Shown piece after piece: positions 17,208-27,064 of a stretch of 64,000 nucleotides of DNA. Source of the stretch: Gemmatimonadaceae bacterium (lineage in GTDB: Bacteria; Gemmatimonadota; Gemmatimonadetes; Gemmatimonadales; Gemmatimonadaceae); NCBI GenBank assembly GCA_035606695.1, contig DATNEW010000017.1, positions 62,001-126,000 on the forward strand. The letters run 5' to 3'. Both the position numbers and the translations under genes were made by a program. The notes under the pieces were generated by a model. The model saw only the letters and a list, made by a program, of their open reading frames with translations, was not told where the DNA came from and did not search any database. Position 1 is the stretch's first letter, and every line of letters begins with the position of its first letter.

Positions 17208-19049
17208 TCAGTATCCCGGATTCTGCGGATACTTGGGCCCCACGACGACGCCGTCGATCTGCGACTGCGGAATCGGCCGCAGAAAGTGGCGCGCCGCCAC
17301 ATTCGCCGCCGCATGCGGATTGTACTTCTTCACGCGCGCCAGGAAGAAGTCGACACCCGGGCGCGTGATGTCGTACCACCGCGTGAACTCACCGGCGAGC
17401 TCGCGCTCGCGCTCATCCATGATGTAATCGAGATTCATCTGCGCGGCGGTCACATTGTAATCGTTCTTGTGGGCCGGGCTCGCGGCGCGCTGGTGCAACA
17501 CGTTGATCATCTGCGCGGCCTCGCCCGTGTTCCCCAGGCCAACATCCGCTTCGGCGGCAATCAGGTAGACTTCGCCGAGCCGGAAGATCGCCTGCACCTT
17601 GCCGCCTTCCTGCGCCGTGAGGTTCGCGCGCAGGTTGTCCTGGAACTTCTTGAGCGACGGATAGCGCTGCCAGTTGAAGAAGCCGTCGTTCGCGTTGTTG
17701 CGATCGCCGCAGTAGCCCGCGGCCGTGAAGTCCGCCGCTGCGTTGTTGATCTGCTGCGTCGGGCACGGCGTGAGAATCTGGAACGGGCGAGACTGCCGGA
17801 ACGCCTGTGTCACCCCGAACGGATAGTAGACGGCCGCGGTATCGCCGGCGTTCTCTGTCGCACCACTCGTACACGCGGGACAGTTGGTGGTGGAGTTCTT
17901 CACGCCGCCAGACGTCACGTTCCATACGGTCTGGAACGTCGCGTCGAAGCGCGTGTCGAGAATGTCGCTCGCGCCCGGCGTGCCGCTGTACTTGTTCCAC
18001 AGTGACAGCTCGTACGGCGTCGGCATGAGCCGGCGGAACGGACGGCCGTTGTTCAGATCGCGCGGCGTGCCGACCCAAATGCCGTTGTTGTCGTACTGGC
18101 CGAGGAAGACGAGATGCAGATAGTTGTATTCGTTGTCGGCATCCACGTTGGTGGCGTTATAGATGCCGTTCGGTCCAAACTGCACGGTGAAGATGAATTC
18201 CTTGCGATTGCCGTTGTAGCCGGTGTTGTCGCAATAGCCGGTGCGACCGGGATCGGCGGGGCGCGCGACGCACCACAGGTCCGCGAAGTTCGGCTCCAGC
18301 GCGTACGTGCCCGAGCCGATCACGGCCTTCGCATCCGCCAGCGCCTGCGTGAAGTCGCCCGACTTGCTCGGCGAATACGGCTGATATGCTCGCGTGAGAT
18401 AGACCAGCGACCGCAGTGTCTGCGCGGCCCCCTTCGTCGCTCGGCCGAAATCGCTCTGCGTGGCCGGAAGGAAATTCACCGCGGTATCGAGATCGGCGAT
18501 GATCAAACGGTAAATCTTCGCGGCCGAGTCGCGCACCGCGGTGACGACGACGCCTTGGTTCTCGTGCACTTCCAATGTCACGTCGCCAAACTGGCGTACG
18601 AGATTGAAATAATTGAGCGCGCGGAGAAAGTGCGCTTCACCCAGAAGGCTGTTCTTCACCGCGGCCGAAATGCCCGTCGCCGCCGGACCGCGATCGAGCG
18701 CCGCGTTCAACGTGTTGATCGCCTGATACGCCGGGTTCCACGTGTTCGCGAGCGGTGCAACGGTGGAATTCAGTCCGCCGCTGTAGCTGTCGAACTCCTT
18801 GTTGTTCGATCCTGCCTGGTCGGCGGCCATCCACGTGTCCGTGCCGACTTGCTGCAGTGAGAGCAGCTGCTCGCGGCCATAGTAGCCGCGCAGTTGCGCG
18901 TACGACGCGATGACGGCCGAGTTGAGACCGTCCGGTGTCGAGTAATACTGGCTGCTCACACCGGTAATCAGTTTTTCGTCGAGATTCGTGCACGCGAAGG
19001 CCCCCGCCACGAGCCCCAGCGTCACAGTCGAAAGCAGTATGCGCTTCAT
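17208..19049 (-). CDS. susD-like: SusD/RagB-family glycan-binding lipoprotein
   Basis: 613 residues. The lipoprotein signal is MKRILLSTVTLGLVAGAFAC with Cys 20. TPR-like helices carry LGEAHFLRALNYFNLVRQFG and AAQTLRSLVYLTRAYQ, and the C-terminus has the family motif GEVYLIAAEADVGLG, then RERELAGEFTRWYDITR. The family sits on the cell surface as a lid over the SusC channel and binds oligosaccharides. It lies 30 bp after the SusC gene, with xylanase genes following, so xylan oligomers are the likely ligand. Confidence 0.95.
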   Translation of the reverse strand: MKRILLSTVTLGLVAGAFACTNLDEKLITGVSSQYYSTPDGLNSAVIASYAQLRGYYGREQLLSLQQVGTDTWMAADQAGSNNKEFDSYSGGLNSTVAPLANTWNPAYQAINTLNAALDRGPAATGISAAVKNSLLGEAHFLRALNYFNLVRQFGDVTLEVHENQGVVVTAVRDSAAKIYRLIIADLDTAVNFLPATQSDFGRATKGAAQTLRSLVYLTRAYQPYSPSKSGDFTQALADAKAVIGSGTYALEPNFADLWCVARPADPGRTGYCDNTGYNGNRKEFIFTVQFGPNGIYNATNVDADNEYNYLHLVFLGQYDNNGIWVGTPRDLNNGRPFRRLMPTPYELSLWNKYSGTPGASDILDTRFDATFQTVWNVTSGGVKNSTTNCPACTSGATENAGDTAAVYYPFGVTQAFRQSRPFQILTPCPTQQINNAAADFTAAGYCGDRNNANDGFFNWQRYPSLKKFQDNLRANLTAQEGGKVQAIFRLGEVYLIAAEADVGLGNTGEAAQMINVLHQRAASPAHKNDYNVTAAQMNLDYIMDERERELAGEFTRWYDITRPGVDFFLARVKKYNPHAAANVAARHFLRPIPQSQIDGVVVGPKYPQNPGY

Positions 19050-19079
19050 GATGTGTGTCTCGTTGCTGAGTGGGTGGGC

Positions 19080-22000
19080 CTAGAAAACGACGTTCGTGCC
19101 GAGGAGCAGCGTGCGAACCGTCGGCACCGCGCCCGCGACTTCCGGATCGATGCCGATGTAGTTCGAGTGGATGTACGGATCCTGCGCCGTGCCGTAGATG
19201 CGAAGACTCTGCAATCCGACGCGATTGGCCAGGCGATGATCGATCGTGTACCCGGCCGTGATGTTGCGAATGCGCCAGTGGGATCCGTCGACGTAGAGAC
19301 GCGTGCTCGCATACAGGCGGTCGACGGCGCCTGTGGTCGGTGCCGGGTTCTTGTTCGTGGGATTCGTCGGCGTCCAGTAGTCGAGATCCGCGACGTTGTT
19401 GAAGCGGCCGAAATAGCTGCGCGGCGTGCCGTCGCGGAACAGATAGTTCCACTTCCACGTCGCGAGGCCCGAGACGTCGAAGCCGTGATACGTGAAGCGG
19501 TTCGACCAGCTCGCCGTCCAACCGGGATACGTGTCGCCGATGAACGTGCGATCATCCGCCGTGATCTTTCCGTCGCCGTTCACGTCCGCGACGCGCGGAT
19601 CGCCGACTTTGAACGTGCTGCCGGTCGCGTTGAACTTCTTCATCAGCGCGGTATCGGCGAACTGCCACACGCCGACGTACTTGTAGTCGTAGAAGACCTG
19701 GCGAAGCCCGTCCGTCGGAATGTTGATCGGGTGACCGACGAACCACACGTTGCCGACGTCCGACGTCGCGCCGCTGGCCAGCCCGGTGATCTCGTTCTTG
19801 TTCGTCGCCCAGTTCACGTCCATCGTCCACGAGAGCCCGCGCCAGTTCTGGAGATTGGTCGTCGAGAGCCCGAGCTCGACGCCCTTGTTCCGCGTCGAGC
19901 CGACGTTCTGCAGCGTCGACAGGAAGCCCGACGTCGCGGGCAAGAGGCGCGTCAGCAGCAAATCCTTCGTGTCCATCTTGTAGACGTCGATGCTGCCGTT
20001 CACGCGGTTGTTCCACAACCCGTACTCGAGCCCGACGTCGCTCTGCTGCGTCTTCTCCCAACCGAGATCGGGATTCGGAATCGAGCCGGGCTTGTAGCCC
20101 TGCACGCGCGTCGAGCCGAACGTGTACAACCGCGCGGCGAGCGTGCCTTCGGTCTGGTACGGACCGATCGCGGTGTTGCCCGTGTTGCCAACACTGCCGC
20201 GAACCTTGAGCGCGCTGACCCACGGCAGGTGCCGCATGAAGTTTTCATCGCTGGCGTTCCATGCGAGGCCGAGCGAGGGGAAATACGCCCACTTGTGCCC
20301 CGGCGCCAACCGGCTCGACCCGTCGGCGCGTTCCGTGAGAGACACCGAATACCGATCGAGCAGCGTGTAGTTCACGCGGCCCATGTAGGACTGCAGCGCC
20401 CACTCGGAGATCAAACTTCTCTCATTGCCGGCCGTGCCCGACCCCAGATCGTACCAGAGCTGCGTCGGATACGGCAGGTTCGAGGCGTAGAGCGAATCCT
20501 TCGTGAACTTGTCGTGCTGAATGCTGTACAAGCCCGTGAAATCGAACTGATGCGCCGTCCACACCCGCTTGTTGTAATGCAGGATGTTGTCGAGCGTGTA
20601 CGTGAAGTCCTGCTGGTTGAACTGTCCCGCCTGCGGCGGCTGGCCCTGGTTCGAGCTGTTCGCGCCCAGGTTCGCGCAGGTGCCATGCGTCCACGGTCCA
20701 TTGAAGCAGCCGTTGGTGAGCTGCGTGTAGTCCGGGCCGAAGTTCATGCGATACGTCAGACCATTCGAGATCTCGTATTCCGCGTACGCCGCGCCGAAGA
20801 CGCGATTCACCGTCTGCTGGCGGACAACCGACTGTGCCTCGAGCACCGGATTGATGTTCAGCGGATCATCATCAGGCCGCGGATCGAGCAGGCCCGCCGA
20901 ATCGGGGTTGGTGAAGTTCGTCGGCCGGCCGAGCGGAGTCATCGCGAGCGCATAGCCGTACGCGCCGCCCCCCTCGCCCTGATCGGTGAGAATGCGCGAG
21001 AGATTGCTCGTCAATCCGAGCTTGAGTCGATCCGACGAGTGATCGATCGACGCGAACGCCGAGCCGCGATTGTAGCCCTGGCCCGGAATCAGACCCACCT
21101 GGTCGAAGTAGTTGCCGTTCACGCTGAAGCGCGTGTCGCCGCTGGTGCCGTTCAGCCCCGCCTGGACCTGTCGCTGCGCGCCGCTGCGCAACACCGCGCG
21201 CTGCCAGTCGGTGCTGATGTTGTTCTTGATGGCGAGCACCTGCTTCGCCGTGAAGAGCTTGGCGAGGCTGGTGTCCTGCCCGTTCGCCGCGGCCGCGTCG
21301 TGCATGTACTGCACGTACTGTTGCAGGTTCATCATCGGAATCAATCGCACCGGATCCTGCGTGCCGTAGTACGTGTCGAGGCTGTACGTCGAGTGCAGGC
21401 GGCCGTCGTTGATGCCCTTCTTCGTCGTCACCAGGATGACGCCATTCGCGCCTCGGCTGCCATAGATCGCGGTAGCCGCCGCATCCTTCAGCACGTCGAT
21501 CGACTCGATCGTCGATGGATTGAAATCCTGAATGCCGCCGCCGAGCGGGACGCCGTCCACGACGTAGAGCGGCTCGTTGCTCGCGGTGAGCGACCGAACG
21601 CCGCGAATGCGCACGTTCATCGCCGCGCCGGGCTCGTTTGTCGCCGCCGAGATCTCGACGCCGGGCACGCGGCCCTGAAGCGCCTTCATCGGATCGGACG
21701 TGGGAATGTCCTGCAGTTTCTCCGCGGTTACGGTGGAGACGGCGCCGGTGACCGTGCGTCGTTCCTGCTCGCCGTATCCGACGACGACCACGGGATTGAG
21801 CTCGGTCGCGGTCGACGAGAGCTGCAGCGTCACCGTCGCGGTCTGTCCGTTGACGACGGTCACAGTCGTGGTGCCGAGCAGGAACCCAATGCCCCGCGCT
21901 TGCAGCTGGTGCGTTCCGGCCGGCACGTTCGCGATGGTAAATCGCCCGGCGGTATCAGTCGTCGCACCACGCGCCAGCGCGCTGATGGCAATCTGAATTC

Positions 22001-22121
22001 CGGACAGCGGTCTTCCGTCTACAGCGCTCACTCGTCCGACGACGGTGCCGCCGGTTTGTGCGGCGGCGGTCGCGCCCGCCACAAAGAGAGTGAGGATCGC
22101 AAGGAGAATCCGGCGTCCCAT
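19080..22121 (-). CDS. susC-like: SusC/RagA-family TonB-dependent outer-membrane transporter
   Basis: 1013 residues with a signal peptide ending ATAAAQ. A carboxypeptidase-like regulatory domain (about 25-100), the VVVVGYGEQERRTVTGAVS segment with the TonB-box region, a plug (VRIRGVRSLTASNEPLYVVDG, YGSRGANGVILVTTKKG) and a long beta-barrel follow. It would import xylan oligosaccharides with the SusD at 17208. GGAGG precedes the ATG. The promoter region is shared with the divergent O-acetylesterase gene and contains an operator-like site at 22271. Confidence 0.95.
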   Translation of the reverse strand: MGRRILLAILTLFVAGATAAAQTGGTVVGRVSAVDGRPLSGIQIAISALARGATTDTAGRFTIANVPAGTHQLQARGIGFLLGTTTVTVVNGQTATVTLQLSSTATELNPVVVVGYGEQERRTVTGAVSTVTAEKLQDIPTSDPMKALQGRVPGVEISAATNEPGAAMNVRIRGVRSLTASNEPLYVVDGVPLGGGIQDFNPSTIESIDVLKDAAATAIYGSRGANGVILVTTKKGINDGRLHSTYSLDTYYGTQDPVRLIPMMNLQQYVQYMHDAAAANGQDTSLAKLFTAKQVLAIKNNISTDWQRAVLRSGAQRQVQAGLNGTSGDTRFSVNGNYFDQVGLIPGQGYNRGSAFASIDHSSDRLKLGLTSNLSRILTDQGEGGGAYGYALAMTPLGRPTNFTNPDSAGLLDPRPDDDPLNINPVLEAQSVVRQQTVNRVFGAAYAEYEISNGLTYRMNFGPDYTQLTNGCFNGPWTHGTCANLGANSSNQGQPPQAGQFNQQDFTYTLDNILHYNKRVWTAHQFDFTGLYSIQHDKFTKDSLYASNLPYPTQLWYDLGSGTAGNERSLISEWALQSYMGRVNYTLLDRYSVSLTERADGSSRLAPGHKWAYFPSLGLAWNASDENFMRHLPWVSALKVRGSVGNTGNTAIGPYQTEGTLAARLYTFGSTRVQGYKPGSIPNPDLGWEKTQQSDVGLEYGLWNNRVNGSIDVYKMDTKDLLLTRLLPATSGFLSTLQNVGSTRNKGVELGLSTTNLQNWRGLSWTMDVNWATNKNEITGLASGATSDVGNVWFVGHPINIPTDGLRQVFYDYKYVGVWQFADTALMKKFNATGSTFKVGDPRVADVNGDGKITADDRTFIGDTYPGWTASWSNRFTYHGFDVSGLATWKWNYLFRDGTPRSYFGRFNNVADLDYWTPTNPTNKNPAPTTGAVDRLYASTRLYVDGSHWRIRNITAGYTIDHRLANRVGLQSLRIYGTAQDPYIHSNYIGIDPEVAGAVPTVRTLLLGTNVVF

Positions 22122-22154
22122 CAGTCTTACCTCCGAATACGTGAAAGCGTGGGT

Positions 22155-22225
22155 ACGGAGAGACAGCAGCAGCAGGCGGCAGAAGGCGTCAGACAGCGGT
22201 AACAGGCGGCAACAGGCGGCAGAAG
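22155..22225. repeat. Short degenerate direct repeats (CAGGCGGCAG/A)
   Basis: The 201-bp divergent intergenic region holds several near-identical GCAGGCGGCAGAAG, ACAGGCGGCAACAG and ACAGGCGGCAGAAG units in a row. They lie between the SusC start and the operator-like site. They look like a small slipped repeat tract with no clear function. Confidence 0.55.
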
Positions 22226-22270
22226 CGCGTGAATTTCCGTGTCGGAGTCGTTACGGACTCAACGGGAAAT

Positions 22271-22289
22271 TGATAAGATGATACGGTGA
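22271..22289. promoter_or_regulatory. Operator-like site 1 (TGATAAGAT half-site)
   Basis: TGATAAGATGATACGGTGA shares the 11-mer ATTGATAAGAT exactly with the site at 35226-35236 and keeps the same centre. The right half is degenerate. It lies in the divergent region between susC (22121) and the O-acetylesterase (22360), so one regulator could control both. Confidence 0.5.
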
Positions 22290-22359
22290 CACGATTCTAT
22301 GATCACCGATTTGCCTGTCAAGAGTGCCAACAACAGCCGAACCATCGGCCGGAGCGCCC

Positions 22360-24312
22360 ATGCGACCGTTTCGCCTCTTTGCCGTCGCTCTCTCGATCGC
22401 CCTTTGTGAGCACGTCGCGGACGCCCAAACCTCGTCAGCGGCTGGACGAAATATGGCGTTGCGGCTGCCACGTATCTTCAGCGATGGCATGGTTTTACAG
22501 CGCGACAAACCAATCCGGATCTGGGGCTGGTCCGCGCCCGGCGCGAACGTCGACGCCCGGCTGGGCAACAGCTCCGCACACACCCAAGCGAACGCCGCCG
22601 GAACATGGTCGCTGACCCTATCGGAGCGACCGGCAGGCGGTCCGACCACCCTCCTAGTCCGCTCGAGCGGCGATTCCCTGCTCCTCGCCAACATCCTGAT
22701 CGGCGACGTCTGGGTGGCCTCGGGCCAATCCAACATGGAATTCCGCGTGGCTCAGGCGGCGAATGCCGCGGCGGCGATCGCGGACGCGAACGACCTGAGC
22801 ATTCGTGAATTTAAAGTTCCTAATTCATGGGCCGGCGAGCCGGAGGACGAGCTCGCGGGAGGATCGTGGGCGCCGGCGGACCCGGCACACGTCGGCAATT
22901 TCAGCGCGGTCGCCTACTTCTTCGCGCGGCATCTGCGGCCGAGCGTCGCGGTGCCGATCGGGATCGTGAACGCGACGTGGGGCGGCAGCAACATCGAAAC
23001 GTGGATCTCGCGCGGCGCGCAGCATCTCACCGACAGCGCATGGACGGCAATCCAGCAAGGCGAAGCCGCGCACGACAACGCCGTCCGCGATTCACTCCGC
23101 CAACGAGTCGGCAGCTTGCCCGAGATCGACTCCGGCCTCGTGAACGACAGCGCGCGCTGGGCGGATCCTGCCCTCGACGAGCGTGGATGGGCCGACATCC
23201 GCGTGCCTGCATACTGGGAATCACAGGGATATCCGGGCCTGGACGGCGTCGGTTGGTATCGCACGTCGTTCATGCTCGATGCGACCGACATCGCAAAGGG
23301 CGTGAGCCTGTCGCTCGCCGCGATCGACGACGACGACATCGCGTGGGTGAACGGGGTGAAGATTGGCGCGACGAACGGCTACAACGTCACGCGACTCTAT
23401 CGCCTGCCTGCAGCGACGCTACACACGGGCCGCAACGTCCTCGCGATTCGCGTGAACGACGGCGGCGGCGGTGGCGGCATCAATGGCAACGCGTCGCTCG
23501 TCTTCGGGGACACCACGCGTCGCGCGCTCGACGGCACGTGGAAATTCAGAGTCGGACGCGTCACGCTCGGCACCGACGGACAACGCATCAACAAGATTCC
23601 GACGATTCTCTACAACAAGATGGTGCACCCGATCCTGCCGTTCGCGATCGAGGGTGTGCTGTGGTATCAAGGCGAATCGAACGCGAACAATGCCGAGCAG
23701 GCGCGCGCATATCGCGCGCTGTTCGCGACGCTCGTGACAAGCTGGCGGCGCGAGTGGACCGGCGGCGGCCGCGATTTTCCATTTCTGTGGGTGCAGCTGC
23801 CGGGCTTCGGACAGCCGGACAGTGTGCCGCCGCTCGACCCTGCGTGGTCGCTGCAACGCGAGGCGATGGATGCCGCGCTGTCGTTGCCGGCGACCGGCCG
23901 CGCGATCGCGATCGATTTGGGCGACGCCGACAATATTCATCCAACGGACAAGAACGAGGTCGGCGCGCGGCTGGCGCTGGTCGGCCGCCGCGTCGCGTAC
24001 GGACAACAGGTCGATGCATCGGCGCCTGCGTATCGCTCCTTCACGACGCGCGGCGACACAATTGTCGTGTCGCTCACGGGCGGCGAGCTCGCGATGCATG
24101 GCGCTCACCTTGGCGGTTTCGCGCTCTCTGCCGCCGACAAGCGATTCATCTGGGCGAACGCGAAGATTGTGGGCAATCGGGTATTTGTGTGGAGCGATCG
24201 CGTGCATGCGCCCGCGGCGGTGCGGTATGCGTGGACGAATAATCCGGCGGGCGCGAATCTGTATGGAACGAACGGGCTGCCGGTGGCGCCCTTCAGGTCT
24301 GATCGGTGGTAG
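22360..24312 (+). CDS. Sialate O-acetylesterase-like SGNH hydrolase (probable xylan acetylesterase)
   Basis: About 650 residues from ATG 22360, giving signal peptide MRPFRLFAVALSIALC...ADAQ. Family blocks are LPRIFSDGMVLQRDKPI near the N-terminus, the catalytic Ser in VWVASGQSNMEF, NATWGGSNIETW, a jelly-roll insertion (about 240-390), WYQGESNANN and the His in NIHPTDKNEVG. The family removes O-acetyl groups from sugars. In a xylan locus it more likely acts on acetylxylan or xylo-oligosaccharides than on sialate. It is transcribed divergently from susC. Confidence 0.88.
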   Translation: MRPFRLFAVALSIALCEHVADAQTSSAAGRNMALRLPRIFSDGMVLQRDKPIRIWGWSAPGANVDARLGNSSAHTQANAAGTWSLTLSERPAGGPTTLLVRSSGDSLLLANILIGDVWVASGQSNMEFRVAQAANAAAAIADANDLSIREFKVPNSWAGEPEDELAGGSWAPADPAHVGNFSAVAYFFARHLRPSVAVPIGIVNATWGGSNIETWISRGAQHLTDSAWTAIQQGEAAHDNAVRDSLRQRVGSLPEIDSGLVNDSARWADPALDERGWADIRVPAYWESQGYPGLDGVGWYRTSFMLDATDIAKGVSLSLAAIDDDDIAWVNGVKIGATNGYNVTRLYRLPAATLHTGRNVLAIRVNDGGGGGGINGNASLVFGDTTRRALDGTWKFRVGRVTLGTDGQRINKIPTILYNKMVHPILPFAIEGVLWYQGESNANNAEQARAYRALFATLVTSWRREWTGGGRDFPFLWVQLPGFGQPDSVPPLDPAWSLQREAMDAALSLPATGRAIAIDLGDADNIHPTDKNEVGARLALVGRRVAYGQQVDASAPAYRSFTTRGDTIVVSLTGGELAMHGAHLGGFALSAADKRFIWANAKIVGNRVFVWSDRVHAPAAVRYAWTNNPAGANLYGTNGLPVAPFRSDRW

Positions 24313-24384
24313 TGAGGCGTTTCGCGCGGCTGGCCACCGGAAGGCTTCAACAACACACAACGACAAGAGCAGACAAGGTCGTCG

Positions 24385-25920
24385 TTAGTTCTGTTGCACG
24401 GCTCCAGCGCCGATCTGGTCGACCCCAGCCATTAGCCGCAACAGCCCATCCTGCGTCGCACTCTGCCCGGCCACCTCGGCCACGATCTGCCCTTGTCGCA
24501 TGACCAGAATGCGGTGCGACAACGAAATCACCTCCGGCAGCTCGCTCGAGATCAACAACACCGCATTGCCGCGTGCCGCCAGCTCGCGCACCAACGCGTG
24601 AATCTCCGCCTTCGCGCCGACGTCCACGCCGCGCGTCGGCTCGTCGAGCATGAGTATTCTCGAATTCGCCGCGAGCCAGCGCGCGATCACGATCTTCTGC
24701 TGGTTTCCGCCCGATAGTCCGGCGACGAGCGCATCGAGACTCGGCGTTCGCACGCGCAGTCTCGAGAAATACGACGCCGTGAGCGCCTCCTCCTCGCCGC
24801 GCTTCACGAATCCCAGGCGAGACAACCGGCCGAGAATGGGGAGCGAGGTGTTGTGCAAGCCGCTCTCACCGAGCACGAGACCTTGCCGCTTGCGATCTTC
24901 GGGCACGAGGCCCAAGCCGTGTCGGATGGCATCCTTGGCGTCGCGAATGCGTCGCGGCTCGCCGTCGACGTAAATCGTCCCTGACGCCGGCGTCTCGAGC
25001 CCGAACACCGTGCACGCGATCTCCGATCGCCCCGCACCCACGAGACCCGCCAACCCGACTATCTCGCCTGCATGCAACGCGAAGCTCACGTCGCGAAACT
25101 TTCCCGAGACGCTCAGTCGCTCGACGCGGAGCAACTCCTTTCCCTTCGGGCGATCCCCGCTTTCGGGGAGATACTCTCCCAGCGAACGCCCGATCATCAG
25201 CGACACCAGCTCCGATTCGCCGAGCTGCGCGGCCGGGCGCGTCGCGACATGCCGGCCGTCGCGCAACACGGTGATCGTGTCGCACAGCCGATAGATCTCC
25301 GGCATGCGATGCGACACGTAGATGCACGTCACGCCGCGCGCCTTGAGCGTTTCGATCAGCCGATACAGCCGATCGGCTTCGGCCTGGCTCAGACTGCTTG
25401 TCGGCTCGTCGAACACGATGATCGTCGCGCCGCCGCACACTGCCGTCGCGATCTGCACGAGCTGCTGCTGCGCGATCGTCAGGTCGCTCATCGGCCGCGA
25501 CACATCGAGATCCGCGCCGATTTCGGCGAGCATCGCGCAGCCGCGCTCGTCCATCGCTTTGCGATCGACGAATCCGAGCCGCGACGGCATGCTGCCGAGC
25601 GACAGATTCTCGGCCACCGTCATGTTCTCGCAGAAGGCGAGCTCCTGATGCACCATCCCGACGCCGGCAGCGAGCGCGTCGCGCGGTGAGTTGAAGTGCA
25701 CTTCAACTCCGCGTACGAGTACACGGCCGGCGTCCGGCTGGTGAATGCCCGCGAGAATTTTGCCGAGCGTGCTCTTGCCCGCGCCGTTCTCGCCGCACAA
25801 CGCGTGGCACGAGCCCTCGGCGACGTCGAGTGAGACGCCATCGAGGGCTTGGACACCAACGAAGTGTTTGGTGATCTGCTCGAAGCTGACTGCCGCGGCC
25901 GAACGTTGATTGTTCCTCAC
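24385..25920 (-). CDS. xylG: Sugar ABC importer ATPase (XylG/RbsA/MglA type)
   Basis: 511 residues with two ABC cassettes in tandem. The first has Walker A GENGAGKST (about 44) and Walker B IIVFDEPTSSLS. The second carries GLVGAGRSE in the P-loop position, the signature LSGGNQQK and Walker B ILMLDEPTRGVD. The fused double ATPase is typical of pentose and galactose importers. It is last in the order permease, binding protein, ATPase, and xylA/xylB lie upstream, so D-xylose is the best substrate guess. Confidence 0.92.
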   Translation of the reverse strand: MRNNQRSAAAVSFEQITKHFVGVQALDGVSLDVAEGSCHALCGENGAGKSTLGKILAGIHQPDAGRVLVRGVEVHFNSPRDALAAGVGMVHQELAFCENMTVAENLSLGSMPSRLGFVDRKAMDERGCAMLAEIGADLDVSRPMSDLTIAQQQLVQIATAVCGGATIIVFDEPTSSLSQAEADRLYRLIETLKARGVTCIYVSHRMPEIYRLCDTITVLRDGRHVATRPAAQLGESELVSLMIGRSLGEYLPESGDRPKGKELLRVERLSVSGKFRDVSFALHAGEIVGLAGLVGAGRSEIACTVFGLETPASGTIYVDGEPRRIRDAKDAIRHGLGLVPEDRKRQGLVLGESGLHNTSLPILGRLSRLGFVKRGEEEALTASYFSRLRVRTPSLDALVAGLSGGNQQKIVIARWLAANSRILMLDEPTRGVDVGAKAEIHALVRELAARGNAVLLISSELPEVISLSHRILVMRQGQIVAEVAGQSATQDGLLRLMAGVDQIGAGAVQQN

Positions 25921-25950
25921 TGCGGCGCTCCGCGCCTTCGCTCGGAATTC
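25921..25950. repeat. Half-copy of the palindromic repeat family
   Basis: GCGCTCCGCGCCTTCGCTCGGAATTCC lies in the 37-bp gap between the ATPase start and the binding-protein stop. It resembles one arm of the family, without the partner arm. Confidence 0.4.
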
Positions 25951-25957
25951 CGCATGA

Positions 25958-27004
25958 TTACTTCATTGCTAGATATTTCTGATCGACGTCGGTAAAGCCC
26001 CACGCCTTGAGCTGCCGCGCCCAGTCGCCAAGATTCGTTTTGGTGACGCGAACGAGATCCATCGGAATGATCTGCGGGACGTCCTTCTTGTTGTGCACCT
26101 TGTCGACGATCGTTTTCACACCTTCGTAGCCCCACTTGTACACCGGCTGCGCGAGCAGCACGGGCACGACGCCCTTGTCGACGTACGCGAGCTGCGCCGG
26201 CAGCGCGTCGACCGAGGCGACTTTCAACTTTGAGAAATTCTGATCGGTGAGCAGCGACTGCGCGAACAGCGGCCAGCCGCCGATCATCGCCCAACCCTGA
26301 ATGTCGGGATAGGCGTTGTCGACGCGCACGACCTCGGCCGCCGCGTCCTGCGCCGTCTCGACGTGATTGAACACGCCAATGACCTGCATCCCCGGATGCT
26401 TCGCCGCCTCGTCCTTCGCGCCCTGAACGCGATGCTGCAGGTTCGGCGCGTTCTGGTTGCCGGCGAGAATGGCGACCTTGCCTTTGCCATTCATCAACGT
26501 CGCGAGCTCGGCCATCGTCATCTGGCCGGTCTTGATGTCGTCGACACCGTAGTAGGCGAATCGCTTCGATTGCGGCGCATCGCTGTCGAACGTCATGACG
26601 GGAATGCCACGATCCACGGCATCATTGATGGCGCCCGTGACCTTGCCGGCATCGGAGCATGAGATCAGAATCGCGTCGGCGCCGTCGTTCACTGCCTGCT
26701 GAATGCGTTGTGCCTGGACCTGTCCATCTTCCGTCGGCGGCGTGAGCCATCGGATGTCGATCGACATGTGATACTGATCGCCCAGCTCCTTCGCCGCCGC
26801 TTCCGCGCCGGTGCGCGCGGCGAGGAACACGGGATTGTTCGAGCTCTTCGCGATCATCGCGATGTGCAGCACGTTGTCGTTCTTCGCCGCGCTCGCGGCC
26901 GGCGCACCGGCCTGACGCGCCGAGTCAGGCTTGTTGTCGCTCTTCGCGCAGGCGAGCGCGCCAACCGACGCAGCCGCGAACAGCGCTGTCATTCGAAATC
27001 GCAT
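25958..27004 (-). CDS. xylF: Periplasmic sugar-binding lipoprotein of the ABC importer
   Basis: 348 residues. The leader ends GALACAKSD with the lipobox Cys. The Peripla_BP_4 fold shows HIAMIAKSSNNPVF, ADAILISCSDAGKVTGAIND, GIPVMTFDSDAPQSKR and VAILAGNQNAPN. The family captures pentoses or related sugars for XylGH-type importers. It sits 37 bp upstream of the ATPase gene and 56 bp downstream of the permease gene. Substrate identity is inferred from xylAB. Confidence 0.9.
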   Translation of the reverse strand: MRFRMTALFAAASVGALACAKSDNKPDSARQAGAPAASAAKNDNVLHIAMIAKSSNNPVFLAARTGAEAAAKELGDQYHMSIDIRWLTPPTEDGQVQAQRIQQAVNDGADAILISCSDAGKVTGAINDAVDRGIPVMTFDSDAPQSKRFAYYGVDDIKTGQMTMAELATLMNGKGKVAILAGNQNAPNLQHRVQGAKDEAAKHPGMQVIGVFNHVETAQDAAAEVVRVDNAYPDIQGWAMIGGWPLFAQSLLTDQNFSKLKVASVDALPAQLAYVDKGVVPVLLAQPVYKWGYEGVKTIVDKVHNKKDVPQIIPMDLVRVTKTNLGDWARQLKAWGFTDVDQKYLAMK

Positions 27005-27036
27005 TGATTCTCCGGTGATTTAGGTGTTCATATCAT

Positions 27037-27064
27037 CCTTCCCCTTCGCTACGCTCAGGGTCAG
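27037..27064. repeat. Half-copy of the repeat containing the permease stop codon
   Basis: CCTTCGCTACGCTCAGGG resembles the CTTCGCTTCGCTCAGG arm of the family. The permease stop (TGA at 27061-27063 on the minus strand) falls inside it, so the repeat may have set the permease C-terminus. Confidence 0.4.

Noticed and set aside
18894-22202. A long plus-strand open frame of about 1100 codons
   Set aside because: It is antisense to the SusC gene, Arg-rich and without recognisable motifs; a GC-bias artefact.
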